A stretch of DNA of 64,000 bases from positions 78,034,693 through 78,098,692 of the forward strand of contig NC_035449.2 of the NCBI RefSeq assembly GCF_002127325.2, read 5' to 3'. Below are positions 11,147-21,864 of the stretch, in pieces. The position numbers and the translations under genes are program-made. Below the pieces are notes generated by a model. It was not told the origin of the DNA, ran no database searches, and saw only the letters and a list, made by a program, of their open reading frames with translations. This DNA comes from Helianthus annuus. Its lineage: Eukaryota; Streptophyta; Magnoliopsida; Asterales; Asteraceae. Within the stretch, counting starts at the first letter, position 1. Every line of letters begins with the position of its first letter.

Positions 11147-12975
11147 AGGTTTGAAGGAACAAGGAGCGGGTTGATGGTGAGCCCACAGGTTTAAGTACCC
11201 TTTTCTATCGAACAATTTATGGCCTGCGTGCCAAATGTTGAACAATTTACTTTCCTTGACTACTTTTTATTTCCGTTTTATTTTTCTTTTACTTTATGCT
11301 TGGAAACAATTAACTATGGTAATGTAGGATGTTTATGTTGCTTGGTGTGGTATTGAGTGATGAAACAGGTACAAACCAAGGGTTGGAGTGCTAAACCTTA
11401 GCACTTACAGGCCCAAAATGGAGAAACCAGGAGAAGAAACCTGTTTTTCAGGCTTACAGACTGTCCACACGGGGACGTGTCCAGCCGACACGCCCCTGTG
11501 TTCACCTCCCAGACCTGCTGTTTGGTTACTGACCTGCAAATATTTGCCAGACACGGGGCCGTGTCTAACCAACACGCCCCCATGTTCACCTTCTGTAAGT
11601 TTTCGATACTGGCAGTTCACCACGGGGTCGTGTCCAGCGGACACGGGGCCGTGTCCAGACTGCCAGTAACATAAACCTTTGCTTTTTAACACCACATTAC
11701 ACATCCAATGAACCTAAAAATTTATTTTTGGGACACATTGAGGACAATGTGTAATTTAAGTGTGGGGGGGGGGGAAGCTAACACCTTGAAATTTTGCAAG
11801 TCCTAACAACAAGCCTTACACAAAACTCTATTGGAACCGCTAAACACCCCAATTTTTTTCAAATTTTTTCATTTTTTTTACTTGTCCAAAGTTTAAGTTA
11901 GGAATCCTAATATTAATAAGGTTATATTTTTACAAATTTTACAACCGAGAGCGTCGTGATAACAAGAACCAACATAAGAAAATTATGAAATGGCATAACA
12001 AGTCTAGTTAAAAATTTGATTATATATACTTGATCACATTAAAAACCCATTCCCACAAAAGTGAGTTTTGAGCCTTTATTGAGCATACAAATTTACATCC
12101 TTAGACTAAATGCTCATTTTTCGTTTCTTGTGTGAATAGCCGCTTGGTTCTTACAACTCTAGAACTTGCCACGACGATTCATTCCCGGTCCTTACCAACT
12201 TAAAACCAAGTAAGTAAATGATGGAGGCATTAGGACTAACCATTTTTCTTTCCACACCATTATTTTTCATTTTTTTTACCACCTACCCAAAATCCCCCTA
12301 GTTAACCCCTTTGAGCCTAAACCTTTCGTTTCTTTACCCTAAACCCTTTTCACCCACCAAAAACCCTTTTTATTTTTCACCCTTTATTTTAGTAACAAGC
12401 TCGGTTTTTCGCAAGCTCGTTCTTTTGTGTGATCTTTCCTTTAAAAAAAATCACTAAGAACAAAGTGTTTTACGAAAACCGACGCTTTTACGCTTTTCGC
12501 CCTTTTTACTAACCACTAACCCAACCACCCACCTTTAGCCCAAGCCTAACGCTTCGCCCAAAAAGTCCTCTTGATATTTACAAAGGTATAAAGTTAAAAA
12601 GGAGGAGGATTGATTGCTTGGCAAGCTTATGGTAGGAATAAGTTCCATGCCGCTCTCGAGTGATTCACTAAAAAAAAATACACCTTCGGCCAAGTGTTGA
12701 GTGATTTCTCCCGTGAGGTATGTGAACTTGTATATAAATGAAATTTTAAAAAGGCATATTATGCCAAAATAAGTAATTTATCTTATGAAACGTTCTAAAT
12801 AAATCATAACGAATAGGATTGTAAATAAATAAAAATAAAACCCAAAAAGATCTTGGATTCCCGACACTCTATGACAAGCCAAAAACCTTCTCTTCTACCC
12901 ATTCCATTTGGGAGTGTAAGCCACATTTAAAGAGTTTTGCTTGAGGACAAGCAAAAGTTCAAGTGTGGGGGTATT
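11147..12975 (+). other. Athila 3' untranslated region with dyad blocks and duplicated polypurine tract
   Basis: No credible gene in 1.8 kb. It holds three paired CACGGGGCCGTG-type blocks (about 11466..11505, 11548..11588, 11611..11665). It also has two similar polypurine tracts: AAGTGTGGGGGG near 11759..11775 and AAGTGTGGGGGTATT at 12961..12975, the latter directly before the LTR. The same layout recurs in NA1 and NA2. Confidence 0.8.
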
Positions 12976-13357
12976 TGATGTGTGTAAAATGCAACATATA
13001 AATTACATCAAATGAGGCATAAAACAAACCCATTTTAAGTACTAATGTTGGAAAAAAGAGTGTTTTTGTCTTCCTTTTGTATTTTCAGGATGAAATGAGC
13101 TCAAATACACAAAAGAAGCAAAAAGATAGCTAATTCTAGCATAAATACAAGAAAAGGAACAAAAGTAGATAGCCCGAACCCTCAACGGCATCCTCCAAGT
13201 AAAGAAGAGAAAACAGAAGACTGAACACGCCCCGTGCTCAGCCAGCACGGGGCCGTGGCCAAGAAGCAGCAGAAAAGACAAACCTGTAGAAGCTTCTATT
13301 GCCCACCACGGGGCCGTGTCCAGTGAGCACGGGGGCGTGGCGAAAGTACAGCAGGCG

Positions 13358-13388
13358 CATTAATTGTAATTGCGAATTACAATTAATG
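13358..13388. repeat. 31-bp perfect palindrome in the Athila U3
   Basis: The arms are CATTAATTGTAATT and AATTACAATTAATG around GCG. The same palindrome recurs in both NA2 LTRs (50229..50259, 55825..55855) and, with one mismatch, in NA1 (30705..30735). Confidence 0.9.
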
Positions 13389-13462
13389 AAGAGAGAGAGT
13401 GTCAGACGGGCACGGGGGCGTGTCCAGCGGACACGGGGCCGTGCCCAGCCTTCTGTTCAGCC

Positions 13463-13470
13463 TATAAATA
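13463..13470 (+). promoter_or_regulatory. Athila LTR TATA box
   Basis: TATAAATA follows the third dyad block by about 12 bp. The homologous boxes are at 30623..30630, 50147..50154 and 55743..55750 on the minus strand. Confidence 0.65.
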
Positions 13471-14698
13471 GGAGTGCTTGGTTTCATTCCAACTCATCCC
13501 TTGGCACACCACCTCTCTCACACTTCATCCACCACCCACCACCACCATAACACCATCATCCACCACCATCATCCATTGTCCATCGTAGAGTGTGTGAGTC
13601 GTCTCGGGATCCAAGATTGATAGTAAGAGTTCTTGACAATCAAGGCCATGTTTGCCTAAGTCTCTTACATCACTTGGTGAAGACAAGTGTTTAGTATAAT
13701 ACTTTTTATTTTTAATCTTTTGCACTTTTTATTTGGTTTTGTATTAATGACTTTAATAACTAGTTTTTTATGTTGAAGGTGATCTTTCCTTATCGTTTGT
13801 CCGTGGTGTCTTGGCATTATTTTACTGTCTATATAAAATAAAAGATTTTCACCATTCATATCTCCACGGTCTATATGGAGGTATGTTGGCTACCTGGTCG
13901 GGGGTTAAGGGAACGGTTTGGTAAGGGTCTTGCCCTTATTCAGCGTTTAGAGGTCCTGCAAGGGACCTGGGTCAAATTTAGTAGGATCTCCTTCAATGCC
14001 CATAGGTATTGGATGGCGGGGATCCAAACTCTTTGACCCCCTCATAGGTTAACTACTATTAATACTATAATCCGGCTATTTAGGACTGTATCCCTACTGA
14101 CTCAGACTACTTAGCTGTGGGTAAAGTCACCGCCAAAAGCGGGGCCTACCATAATTTGCATTAATAACTTAATTCATTATCTTCCAATAATCCAACCCTT
14201 TAGGATTGTATCCTTGCTGACTCAAACTACTGGGTTGAGGGTAACGTCGCCTTCAAAAGAGGGGCCTACTACAATAACTAAGATAATCTCTTAAACATGT
14301 GGAAAAGTGCGAAAATAATCAAAGGTTATACTAATACACGAGTCGGATCCAAGTGATTCATCTTGTCTATCTGTTTTTATTTTATTTTTATTTTTCAGCA
14401 TTTAGTTAGTTTTTATTTTTCTAGTTTAAAACCTTTTTCTAACTTTTTGATTTGATTAGACGTTGAGGATAAACCGGTACTAAAAGCTCTTGTGTCCTTG
14501 GACGACCTCGGTATCTTACCAACACTATACTACGTCCACGATGGGTGCACTTGCCCATATGTGTGTCTAGTGTTAGTAAATATCGTGTTTTATAAATTTA
14601 AAACTTGGCTAAAAAGTGTAAAAGGGCTTAAAATATACATCAAAAATATATAACACCTCGCACACATCAGAACCTCTCTCACTTACGTTGCAATTGCT

Positions 14699-15880
14699 AT
14701 GAAGATCATGGCCGGACGTATCAACATGACTCAAGCCCAGTTGACGGCACTCATTAACGAACGAATTGCTGCGGCACTTGCAGCCATACAAGCAGGAGGT
14801 CAACACGCTCAGCCACCTGTTTGCACCTTCAAAAATCTCAAGGATTGCCAACCTAGTACCTTCAGTGGAACTGAGGGAGTTGAAGGCCTCCTCCACTGGT
14901 TCGAAAGGCTCGAAACTGACTTTGAGGTGTGTGATTGCCCTGAGTCTCGTAGGGTAAAGTTTGCTACTGGAACACTCGAAGGTGCTGCATTAACCTGGTG
15001 GGAAGCGCAGGTTCAAATGTTAGGGCTGGCAGCTGCTAATGCCACCCCCTGGAACGAATTCAAGGATCTAATTAAGGAAGAGTTTTGCAGTCGGGAAGAC
15101 ATCCACAATCTAGAGGTGGAGTTCCTCAACTTACAGATGGCGGGGTCTGAAATTGAGGCTTATACGAAGAGATCGAATGAATTAGCCACATTTTGTCCCA
15201 CTATGGTAGACCCTCCCACCAAACGCATCGAGCTGTATCTCAAGGGTCTGGTGCCCGAAATTCAGAGTCATATGACCGCAGCTAATCTTGGCACTATCCA
15301 GCAAGTAACTCGGCTTGCTCATCGTCTCACAGACCAGGCAGTAGAACAAAACAGACTACCGAAACGTGTTAAAGCCGCTACTACATGTGCTTCTAGTGAT
15401 AACAAACGCAAGTGGGATGGAAACCTGAGCAAGGGATTAATTCCGGTTCAGCCTCTGGCGCAGCAGCAAAAGATAGATGACTACCAGAGTCCCAGTCAGC
15501 AGTTTTCTGGTAGTCGTGGGCAGAGTGGATATCGAGGAAATCATCCAAAGTGTAACAGATGCAATAGGCACCACAGCGGTCAGTGCAACAAGGGTCGTTG
15601 TCAGAGGTGTCTCAAGATAGGTCATGAAGCTAAGAATTGTCGAAGCTCACGTACTGTAACTCAAGAACAGCAACGGCCGCCTCAGTCTCCACAGAATCAG
15701 CAGCAACAGCAGAGTTTTAAAGGATGTTTTCAGTGTGATGCTAAAGATCACTACAAGAGACATTGTCCGCAAATAAACCAGGATCAGACTCAGAACCACG
15801 ACCATGGAAACAGGGACGACAATGGGGATAGCGTTGGGGGAAACAATGGAAACAATAACACTGGGGCCGCATGTACGTGA
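14699..15880 (+). pseudogene. gypsy-2 Gag
   Basis: Open frame of 393 aa from ATG 14699. An alanine-rich N-terminal helix is followed by a retrotransposon Gag domain (FSGTEGVEGLLHWFERLE and the LTWWEAQV motif). Three zinc knuckles follow (CNRCNRHHSGQC, CQRCLKIGHEAKNC, CFQCDAKDHYKRHC) separated by Q-rich linkers. This is the Tekay/Del arrangement. The frame shifts near 15860, so Gag ends early and protease continues in another frame. The Athila LTR ends only 29 bp upstream of the ATG. Confidence 0.85.
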
Positions 15881-18800
15881 TTGGTCAGGGTGACGCAAGG
15901 AACGATCCTAATGTAACAATGGGTAAATTTCTTCTTGATGACTTTTATGTTACTGTCTTGTTTGACTCGGGTGTGAATACCAATTATATGTCCTTGAAAG
16001 TTAGTCAAATATTAAAATGTGCACCAACTCCCTTGAACACCAAACATGTCGTAGTGTTAGCTAATGGTAAAAGTCTTGAGGCCACACATAGTTCAGGGTT
16101 ATAATCTTATCCTCGATGGTCAGACGTTCTCTATCGACCTCATTCCTATAGTTCTGGGCAGCACCTATAGCTCGCGCACCGTATCGCTTAGCTCCATCGG
16201 AATTGGAAGAACTATCGACGCAGCTACAAGAACTCCGGGATAAGGGATTTATCCGACCTATCTCTTCGCCTTGGGGAGCTCCAGTGTTATTCGTGAAAAA
16301 GAAGGACGGCACCTTCAGGATGTGCATTGATTACCGCGAACTGAACAAGGTTACAGTGAAGAACCGCTATCCTCTTCCACGTATTGACGACTTATTCGAC
16401 TAGTTGCAAGGGTCGAGCTACTACTCCAAGATAGACCTGAGGTCAGGTTACCATCAGCTGAGGGTCCGGGATGAGGACGTCTCCAAAGCGGCTTTCAGAA
16501 CACGCTACGGCCATTACGAGTTTCTAGTCATGCCATTCGGGCTAGCGAACGCGCCTGCAGTCTTCATGGATCTTATGAACAGAGTGTGCAAGCCTTACCT
16601 AGACAATTTTGTGATTGTTTTCATCGACGACATTCTGATTTACTCCAAGAGTCAGGAGGAACACGAGCAGCACTTACGTCTTATCTTGGAACTTCTTCGA
16701 AAGGAACAACTGTGCGCCAAGTTTTCAGAATGCGACTTCTGGCTTCGTGAAGTCCACTTCCTAGGCCATGTGGTAAACAAGGATGGGATTCACGTCGATC
16801 CATCCAAGGTAGATTCGATCAGGAACTGGCCTGCACCGCATACACCAACGGGAATACGCCAATTCTTGGGTTTGGCGGGTTACTACAGATGGTTCATCAA
16901 GGACCTCTCAAAGATTGCACAGCCGCTTACTCTACTGACACAGAAGGGTGTCACCTATCGTTGGGGTAATCCCCAGGAAACTGCTTTTCAGCACTTAAAG
17001 GATAGACTTTGCAGCGCACCTATTCTCTCATTGCCAGAGGGCACGGATAATTTTGTGGGCTATTGTGATGCATCCATTCAGGGTCTTGGATGTGTGTTAA
17101 TGCAGTGCGACAAAGTCATTGCCTATGCGTCACGTCAACTCAAGGTTCATGAACGAAACTACACGACGCACGATCTAGAGCTGGGAGCTGTTGTTTTCGC
17201 GCTCAAGATATGGCGACACTACCTGTACGGTACCAAGTGCACTATTTACACCGATCACAGGAGTCTCGAGCATATCTTCAAGCAGAAGGAATTGAACATG
17301 CGTCAACGGCGATGGGTTGAACTATTGAATGATTACGAATGTGCCATCAAGTACCATCCAGGCAAAGCCAATGTTGTGGCTGACGCTCTCAGTCGGAAGG
17401 ATACTTTACCTAGACGCGTGCGAGCACTGCAGCTTACTACTCAGTCTAGTCTTCCTGCACAGATACGAGATGCTCAGGTGGAAGCATTGAAACCAGAAAA
17501 CGTCAGGGCTGAAGCCTTACGCGGCTCAAGGCAACGATTAGAACAAAGGGAAGACGGCTCCTACTATGTAACAGGACGTATTTGGGTCCCACTATATGGC
17601 GGTTTACGAGAACTTGTGATGGATGAAGCACACAAGTCTCACTACTCGGTACATCCAGGTTCGGATAAAATGTACCACGATCTTAGAACTACATATTGGT
17701 GGCCTAGCATGAAGGCCCACATAGCAACATATGTCGGCAAGTGTTTAACCTGTGCGAGGGTCAAGACGGAGTACCATAAACCCTCAGGCCTGCTTCAGCA
17801 ACCCAAGATACCACAGTGGAAATGGGAAGAAATTTCCATGGGTTTTGTTACTGGCCTGCCTAGGTCCCAGCGTGGGAGTGACACTATTTGGGTGATCATA
17901 GACCGACTCACGAAGTCTGCTCACTTCTTGGCTATCAAAGAAACTGACAAGTTCTCTACCTTAGCAGACGTCTACTTGAAAGAAGTTGTTTCGAGGCACG
18001 GAGTGCCAACTTCTATTATTTCGGATCGGGATGCACGATTCACTTCAGAACTGTGGCAAGCGATGCACAAATCTTTTGGCTCTCGGTTAGATATGAGCAC
18101 AGCTTATCACCCTCAGACGGATGGGCAGTCTGAGTGCAGGATTCAAACCCTAGAAGACATGCTTCGGGCATGTGTTATCGATTTCGGCAACAGCTGGGAA
18201 AAGTGTCTCCCGTTAGTGGAGTTTTCGTACAATAACGGTTACCACACCAGCATTCAGGCTGCTCCATTCGAGACATTGTACGGACGTAAATGTCGGTCAC
18301 CTCTCTATTGGGCAGAGGTGGGGGATAGTCAAATCACAGGTCCAAAACTTGTAGTTGATGCTACTGAACGAATTGCACAGATACGACAACGCATGGCGGC
18401 AGCTCGCGACCGTCAGAAAAGTTACGCTGATAAGCGCAGGAAACCGCTCGAGTTCCAAGTTGGGGATCGAGTGCTACTCAAAGTCTCACCCTGGAAGGGT
18501 GTGGTCGTTTTGGTAAACGAGGCAAGCTCAATCCGCGGTACGTTGGACCATTCGAAATCATCGAGAAAATAGGCAAAGTGGCCTACAAACTAAACCTACC
18601 AGCTGAACTCGGTGCAGTTCACAATGTCTTCCACGTGTCGAAGCTGAAGAAGTGTCTGTCAGATGAGACCCTCATAGTTCCTTTGAAGGAACTCACTATC
18701 GACGAACGGTTACAGTTCGTTGAGGAACCAGTTGAAATCACGGACCAGGATGTTAAGGTCCTCAAGAACTAGAATACCTCTTGTACGAGTTCGTTGGAAC

Positions 18801-18959
18801 TCCCGTCGTGGCCCAGAGTTCACCTGGGAACGAGAAGACCAAATGAAACTCAAGTATCCCCAGTTATTCAAAAACCGTGCAACCACTACTGAGGCTGAAG
18901 CTACTACAGAATTTCGGGACGAAATTCCAAATCAACGGGGGGATGATGTGACACCCTAG
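15871..18959 (+). pseudogene. gypsy-2 Pol, broken by deletion, nonsense codon and frameshifts
   Basis: Protease starts near 15871 with an FDSG active site. Protease and RT are then joined abruptly near 16157..16165, without the usual GMDWL segment and linker, which indicates an internal deletion. The RT frame has an in-frame TAG at 16401..16403, where family members have Q. It then runs open 16404..18572 with FIDD, RNase H (DASIQG), the HHCC finger ([10 protein letters not shown] ... [11 protein letters not shown]) and the integrase core. The first core aspartate is replaced: [10 protein letters not shown] here against ITMDLL in gypsy-1. A frameshift near 18505 and another near 18770 break the post-core region and the chromodomain (VRVRWNSRRGPEFTWERED). 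Confidence 0.9.
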
Positions 18960-19047
18960 GAAAACCAGTAAACGATACAACTTACCTAGCTTCCTCAATA
19001 ACCGCATGCTAAATTTCGGGACGAAATTTCTTTCAAGTTGGGGATAA
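18949..19047 (+). repeat. Duplicated LTR-junction motif before the gypsy-2 3' LTR
   Basis: The string AATTTCGGGACGAAATT plus a G-run and TGTGACA occurs twice, first ending at TGTGACACCC near 18950 and again before TGTGACAACCC at 19048. Either the pre-LTR region was duplicated or a short older LTR start remains. Confidence 0.6.
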
Positions 19048-21736
19048 TGTGACAACCCGAGTTTTCCAGGTCTCTCCTCACAACTAGTTTTCTAAATTCG
19101 TTGTGTTCTTTTGTGTGCACTGGTTATCCATCTTTAAATTGTTAAGCAATGTTAATTGGTTGAATGTTAGTTATTGTAACCGGCCCAATTCCCTTGTTCT
19201 TGTTGCAAGCTACATCTCGGCCCACTCATCAAACTGTTCGGCCCAAACCCCCCTTATGTATACATAATCATGTGTGGGTGATATAACTTGTTCATAAACA
19301 TTGCAAACCCTAGAAACTTATTTGGTGAACGACAACAAGGAGAGCATCTCGCTGACCCCCTTTCTTGCATGATTAATTCTCTAGATCGCTTTAATTCGTT
19401 GTCGGGTTAGTACTTATTCAACTATCTTATATGTATGCATGTACCAGCGTATTGTTGTTGTGAGAATACGATTGAATAGATGGCCGATAGGGTGATGTTC
19501 GTAGTAACTCTATTCAGTCGATTCTGTCCATGTGGATGATATTGATTTCATATTGATGCTAGGACTCGAAATTACATGATTTTGTTATGATTGTAACGTG
19601 CAATTAAATGATGTTTTGATGTGTTATTTTTGGGATCATTAATCAGTATGTTAACAGGATGTATGGCTATATTATGAACATGATCTTGCCTATGATACAA
19701 TCGATGAGTCATGATTATGGTGCATGGGTGATGTTTTCAAATTGTAGTCAAATAGATAAGGACAATTTCTTAAATGGGCGGCTACTGTGTTTGGAAATTT
19801 GCATGTGATTTAGATTAGATATAATATGCAAGAAGATGGTCCAATGATAGTGAAACTTGCAACCACTATATAAATTGGTCAAATAGCAATATGAAAAGGA
19901 TCTACACTTGTCGGCCATTGGTGTTGAAATTGACAAAAGTAATGATGATGAGCATATGATTTTGAACTGGTTTGTATAATAGGGAATCCGTTTAATCTGG
20001 TGTATGATCGGTTGTATTTTTTTATGTTTGATGTTCCGAACTTTTAATAAATGGCACAAGCTCCGAATTTTGTTAAGATATATATATGGGGTCCAACTTT
20101 ATATTGTAGTGTTGACCGAATATTATATGATGAAGTGGATCCGAGTTTTTAATTAATATTACATGAGGTCCGAATTATATATATGTTGCACAAGGAGTCC
20201 GAGTTTTATTTGGGACATGATGATGTCCGACTTTTAATTAAATACATTGTCCGAATTTCTTTGCATGTGTACTTAGGGTCCGAGTTTTGTAACAAGCTTA
20301 GGGTCCGAGTTTTGTAACAAGCATGTAGGGTCCGAGTTTCTTAAAGGAGTGCACATGTCCGAGTTTGTTACTGTGATATGTCTGAACCTTGTAAGACACA
20401 CAAGGTCCAAATTTTATGAATATAAAAAGGTCTGAACTTTATATGATGTTTCAAGGTCCGAATTTGCTTATCATGCCTAGTCCGACCTTTTTACTTGTGA
20501 TATAGTGTTCGAACTTTCATGCCTTGATGCCTTGTCTGAGTGTTATGCTTTGATGGTGGTCAGAATTACATATGTTATGTATAATCAGAACCTTACAAAG
20601 TAATGTATGAAACGAGTTACTTGTAAACACCAGTGTACAGAGCCTACTGTATGTTCTGTACATTACAACATGCTACTGTATGTTACTGTATATGACTATG
20701 TGATACTGTAGGTATGAACAATCTGTGTCACATTATTCTGTACACGAATATCACACGAATCACAACTGTTTAGACATCAAGGACTTGTAAACCCTAATTG
20801 AATGTAAACACTTATATTAAGTTTATGTGCAATGTACCTTAGGTCGTGTGTAACGGGCCTAACTATTTGTCAATACTAGAAGCAATAACATACCGAGCAA
20901 ACCAAGGTGAGTTCACACTCTTACTAAGGCATGGGATTCCCGGGGATAGGGAATGGGTTGAATGATGGAATTGAACAATTACTCGTACATACACGGTTAC
21001 TAGACTATCTACCATGGTCCTCAGGTTAAGCAGGACACTTACGTAAAACCTACGTAAACAAGTACATATTACTGTCTTTCGGAGTCAGGAAGGACACTTA
21101 CGTAAAACCTACGTAAACTCACACATGCTACTGTCTTCCGGAGTCAGGAAGGACACTTACGTAAAACCTACGTAAACCCCACGCGTATCACTGTCCTCGG
21201 GTAAAGAAGGACACTTACGTAAAACCTACGTAAAGCTTGTACGTATTACTGTTCTCGGTTGTGAAGAACACTTATGGTTACGAATAGTCTAGTGTGTATG
21301 CAACATGGGAAGCCCCCACCAATAGAACATACTATCGGCCCAGTAGAGCCACACGTTACAAACGAACTTACTAGTACGCACTTACTTTCTGTGAACTCGC
21401 TCAACTAGTTGTTGACTCTCTGTTACATGCCTTGCAGGTCGTTAGGTATTCATGGAGCTTGCATGGGGAGGCGCGGTCGTTGTGGACAAGGATCGTGATT
21501 GCTTGATTAAACATTATGACTTTACATACTTTATTTACATTGGGCTTTTACTCAATTGCTCCCGCTAAACTTGGTTATTATACATATGTTTTGGAACACC
21601 TTTCATATGGATTGGTTTGGTTTAATTACAATTACTTTTACAATTTACATTGTTCTATATGATTGGTGGCTTGATCCTGGTCATGTCATGCCTCCCAAGC
21701 GGTGATACTCCGCGTGTGGATTTTGGGGGTGTGACA
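19048..21736 (+). repeat. gypsy-2 3' LTR
   Basis: This LTR is 2689 bp, TGTGACAACCC...GGGTGTGACA, with a polypurine-like tract just upstream (AAGTTGGGGATAA). It contains two motif arrays: many GTCCGA(G/A)TTT copies (about 20030..20530) and a 59-bp-spaced array of TTACGTAAAACCTACGTAAA (21032..21290). Confidence 0.85.
21032..21290 (+). repeat. About 59-bp tandem array with TTACGTAAAACCTACGTAAA
   Basis: Four clear units near 21032, 21092, 21150 and 21209, plus a decayed fifth near 21265. Each starts GGACACTTACGTAAAACC. TTACGTAA is a perfect 8-bp palindrome. Confidence 0.85.
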
Positions 21737-21864
21737 ACTATCCATGATCCATCTGGATACAGGTTTTGGAAGATCCTGCACATAACAAACTAAGACTTAA
21801 CCAACTTCAATAAAGATGCCGATTCATGCTTCGCGATCCAGGAAGCTCCGGCAATTCAAACTGT

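Larger units (their letters stand above)
1..14669 (+). mobile_element. Athila-type element (3' half), hosting gypsy-1
   Basis: The visible parts are the pol end (1..551 and 9148..9223), an env-position ORF (10004..11145), a long 3' untranslated region with two polypurine tracts, and the 3' LTR (12976..14669). Its 5' half is beyond the left edge. The 5 bases after the LTR (GAACC, 14670..14674) should recur at the unseen left end. It is inserted just upstream of the gag of gypsy-2. Confidence 0.88.
12976..14669 (+). repeat. Athila 3' LTR
   Basis: This LTR is 1694 bp, from TGATGTGTGTAAAATGCAAC to CGCACACATCA. It is clearly the same family as the LTRs of NA1 and NA2 (1692-1697 bp). It holds three paired dyad blocks (13223..13263, 13301..13341, 13406..13451), an AT-rich 31-bp palindrome and a TATA box. 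Confidence 0.9.
14670..21736 (+). mobile_element. gypsy-2: Tekay chromovirus, degenerate, 5' LTR out of window
   Basis: Gag, pol remnants and the 3' LTR of a plus-strand element. Its 5' LTR and leader were separated by the Athila insertion at 14669 and should lie beyond the left edge. The element interrupts the copia-1 internal region; ACTAT at 21737..21741 is the expected target duplication. It carries frameshifts, a nonsense codon and a deletion, so it is dead. Confidence 0.85.

Noticed and set aside
11388..11704. Overlapping small ORFs on both strands rich in HGPVSAGHGPV or DTGPCPADT words
   Set aside because: They are translations of the CACGGGGCCGTG blocks, which stay open in several frames; the same pattern recurs at each block.
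13525..13725. Small ORFs in the U5 part of each Athila-type LTR (also 30368, 49892, 55488)
   Set aside because: They recur only because the LTRs are copies; the translation is low-complexity (CCACCA repeats) and crosses LTR regulatory sequence.
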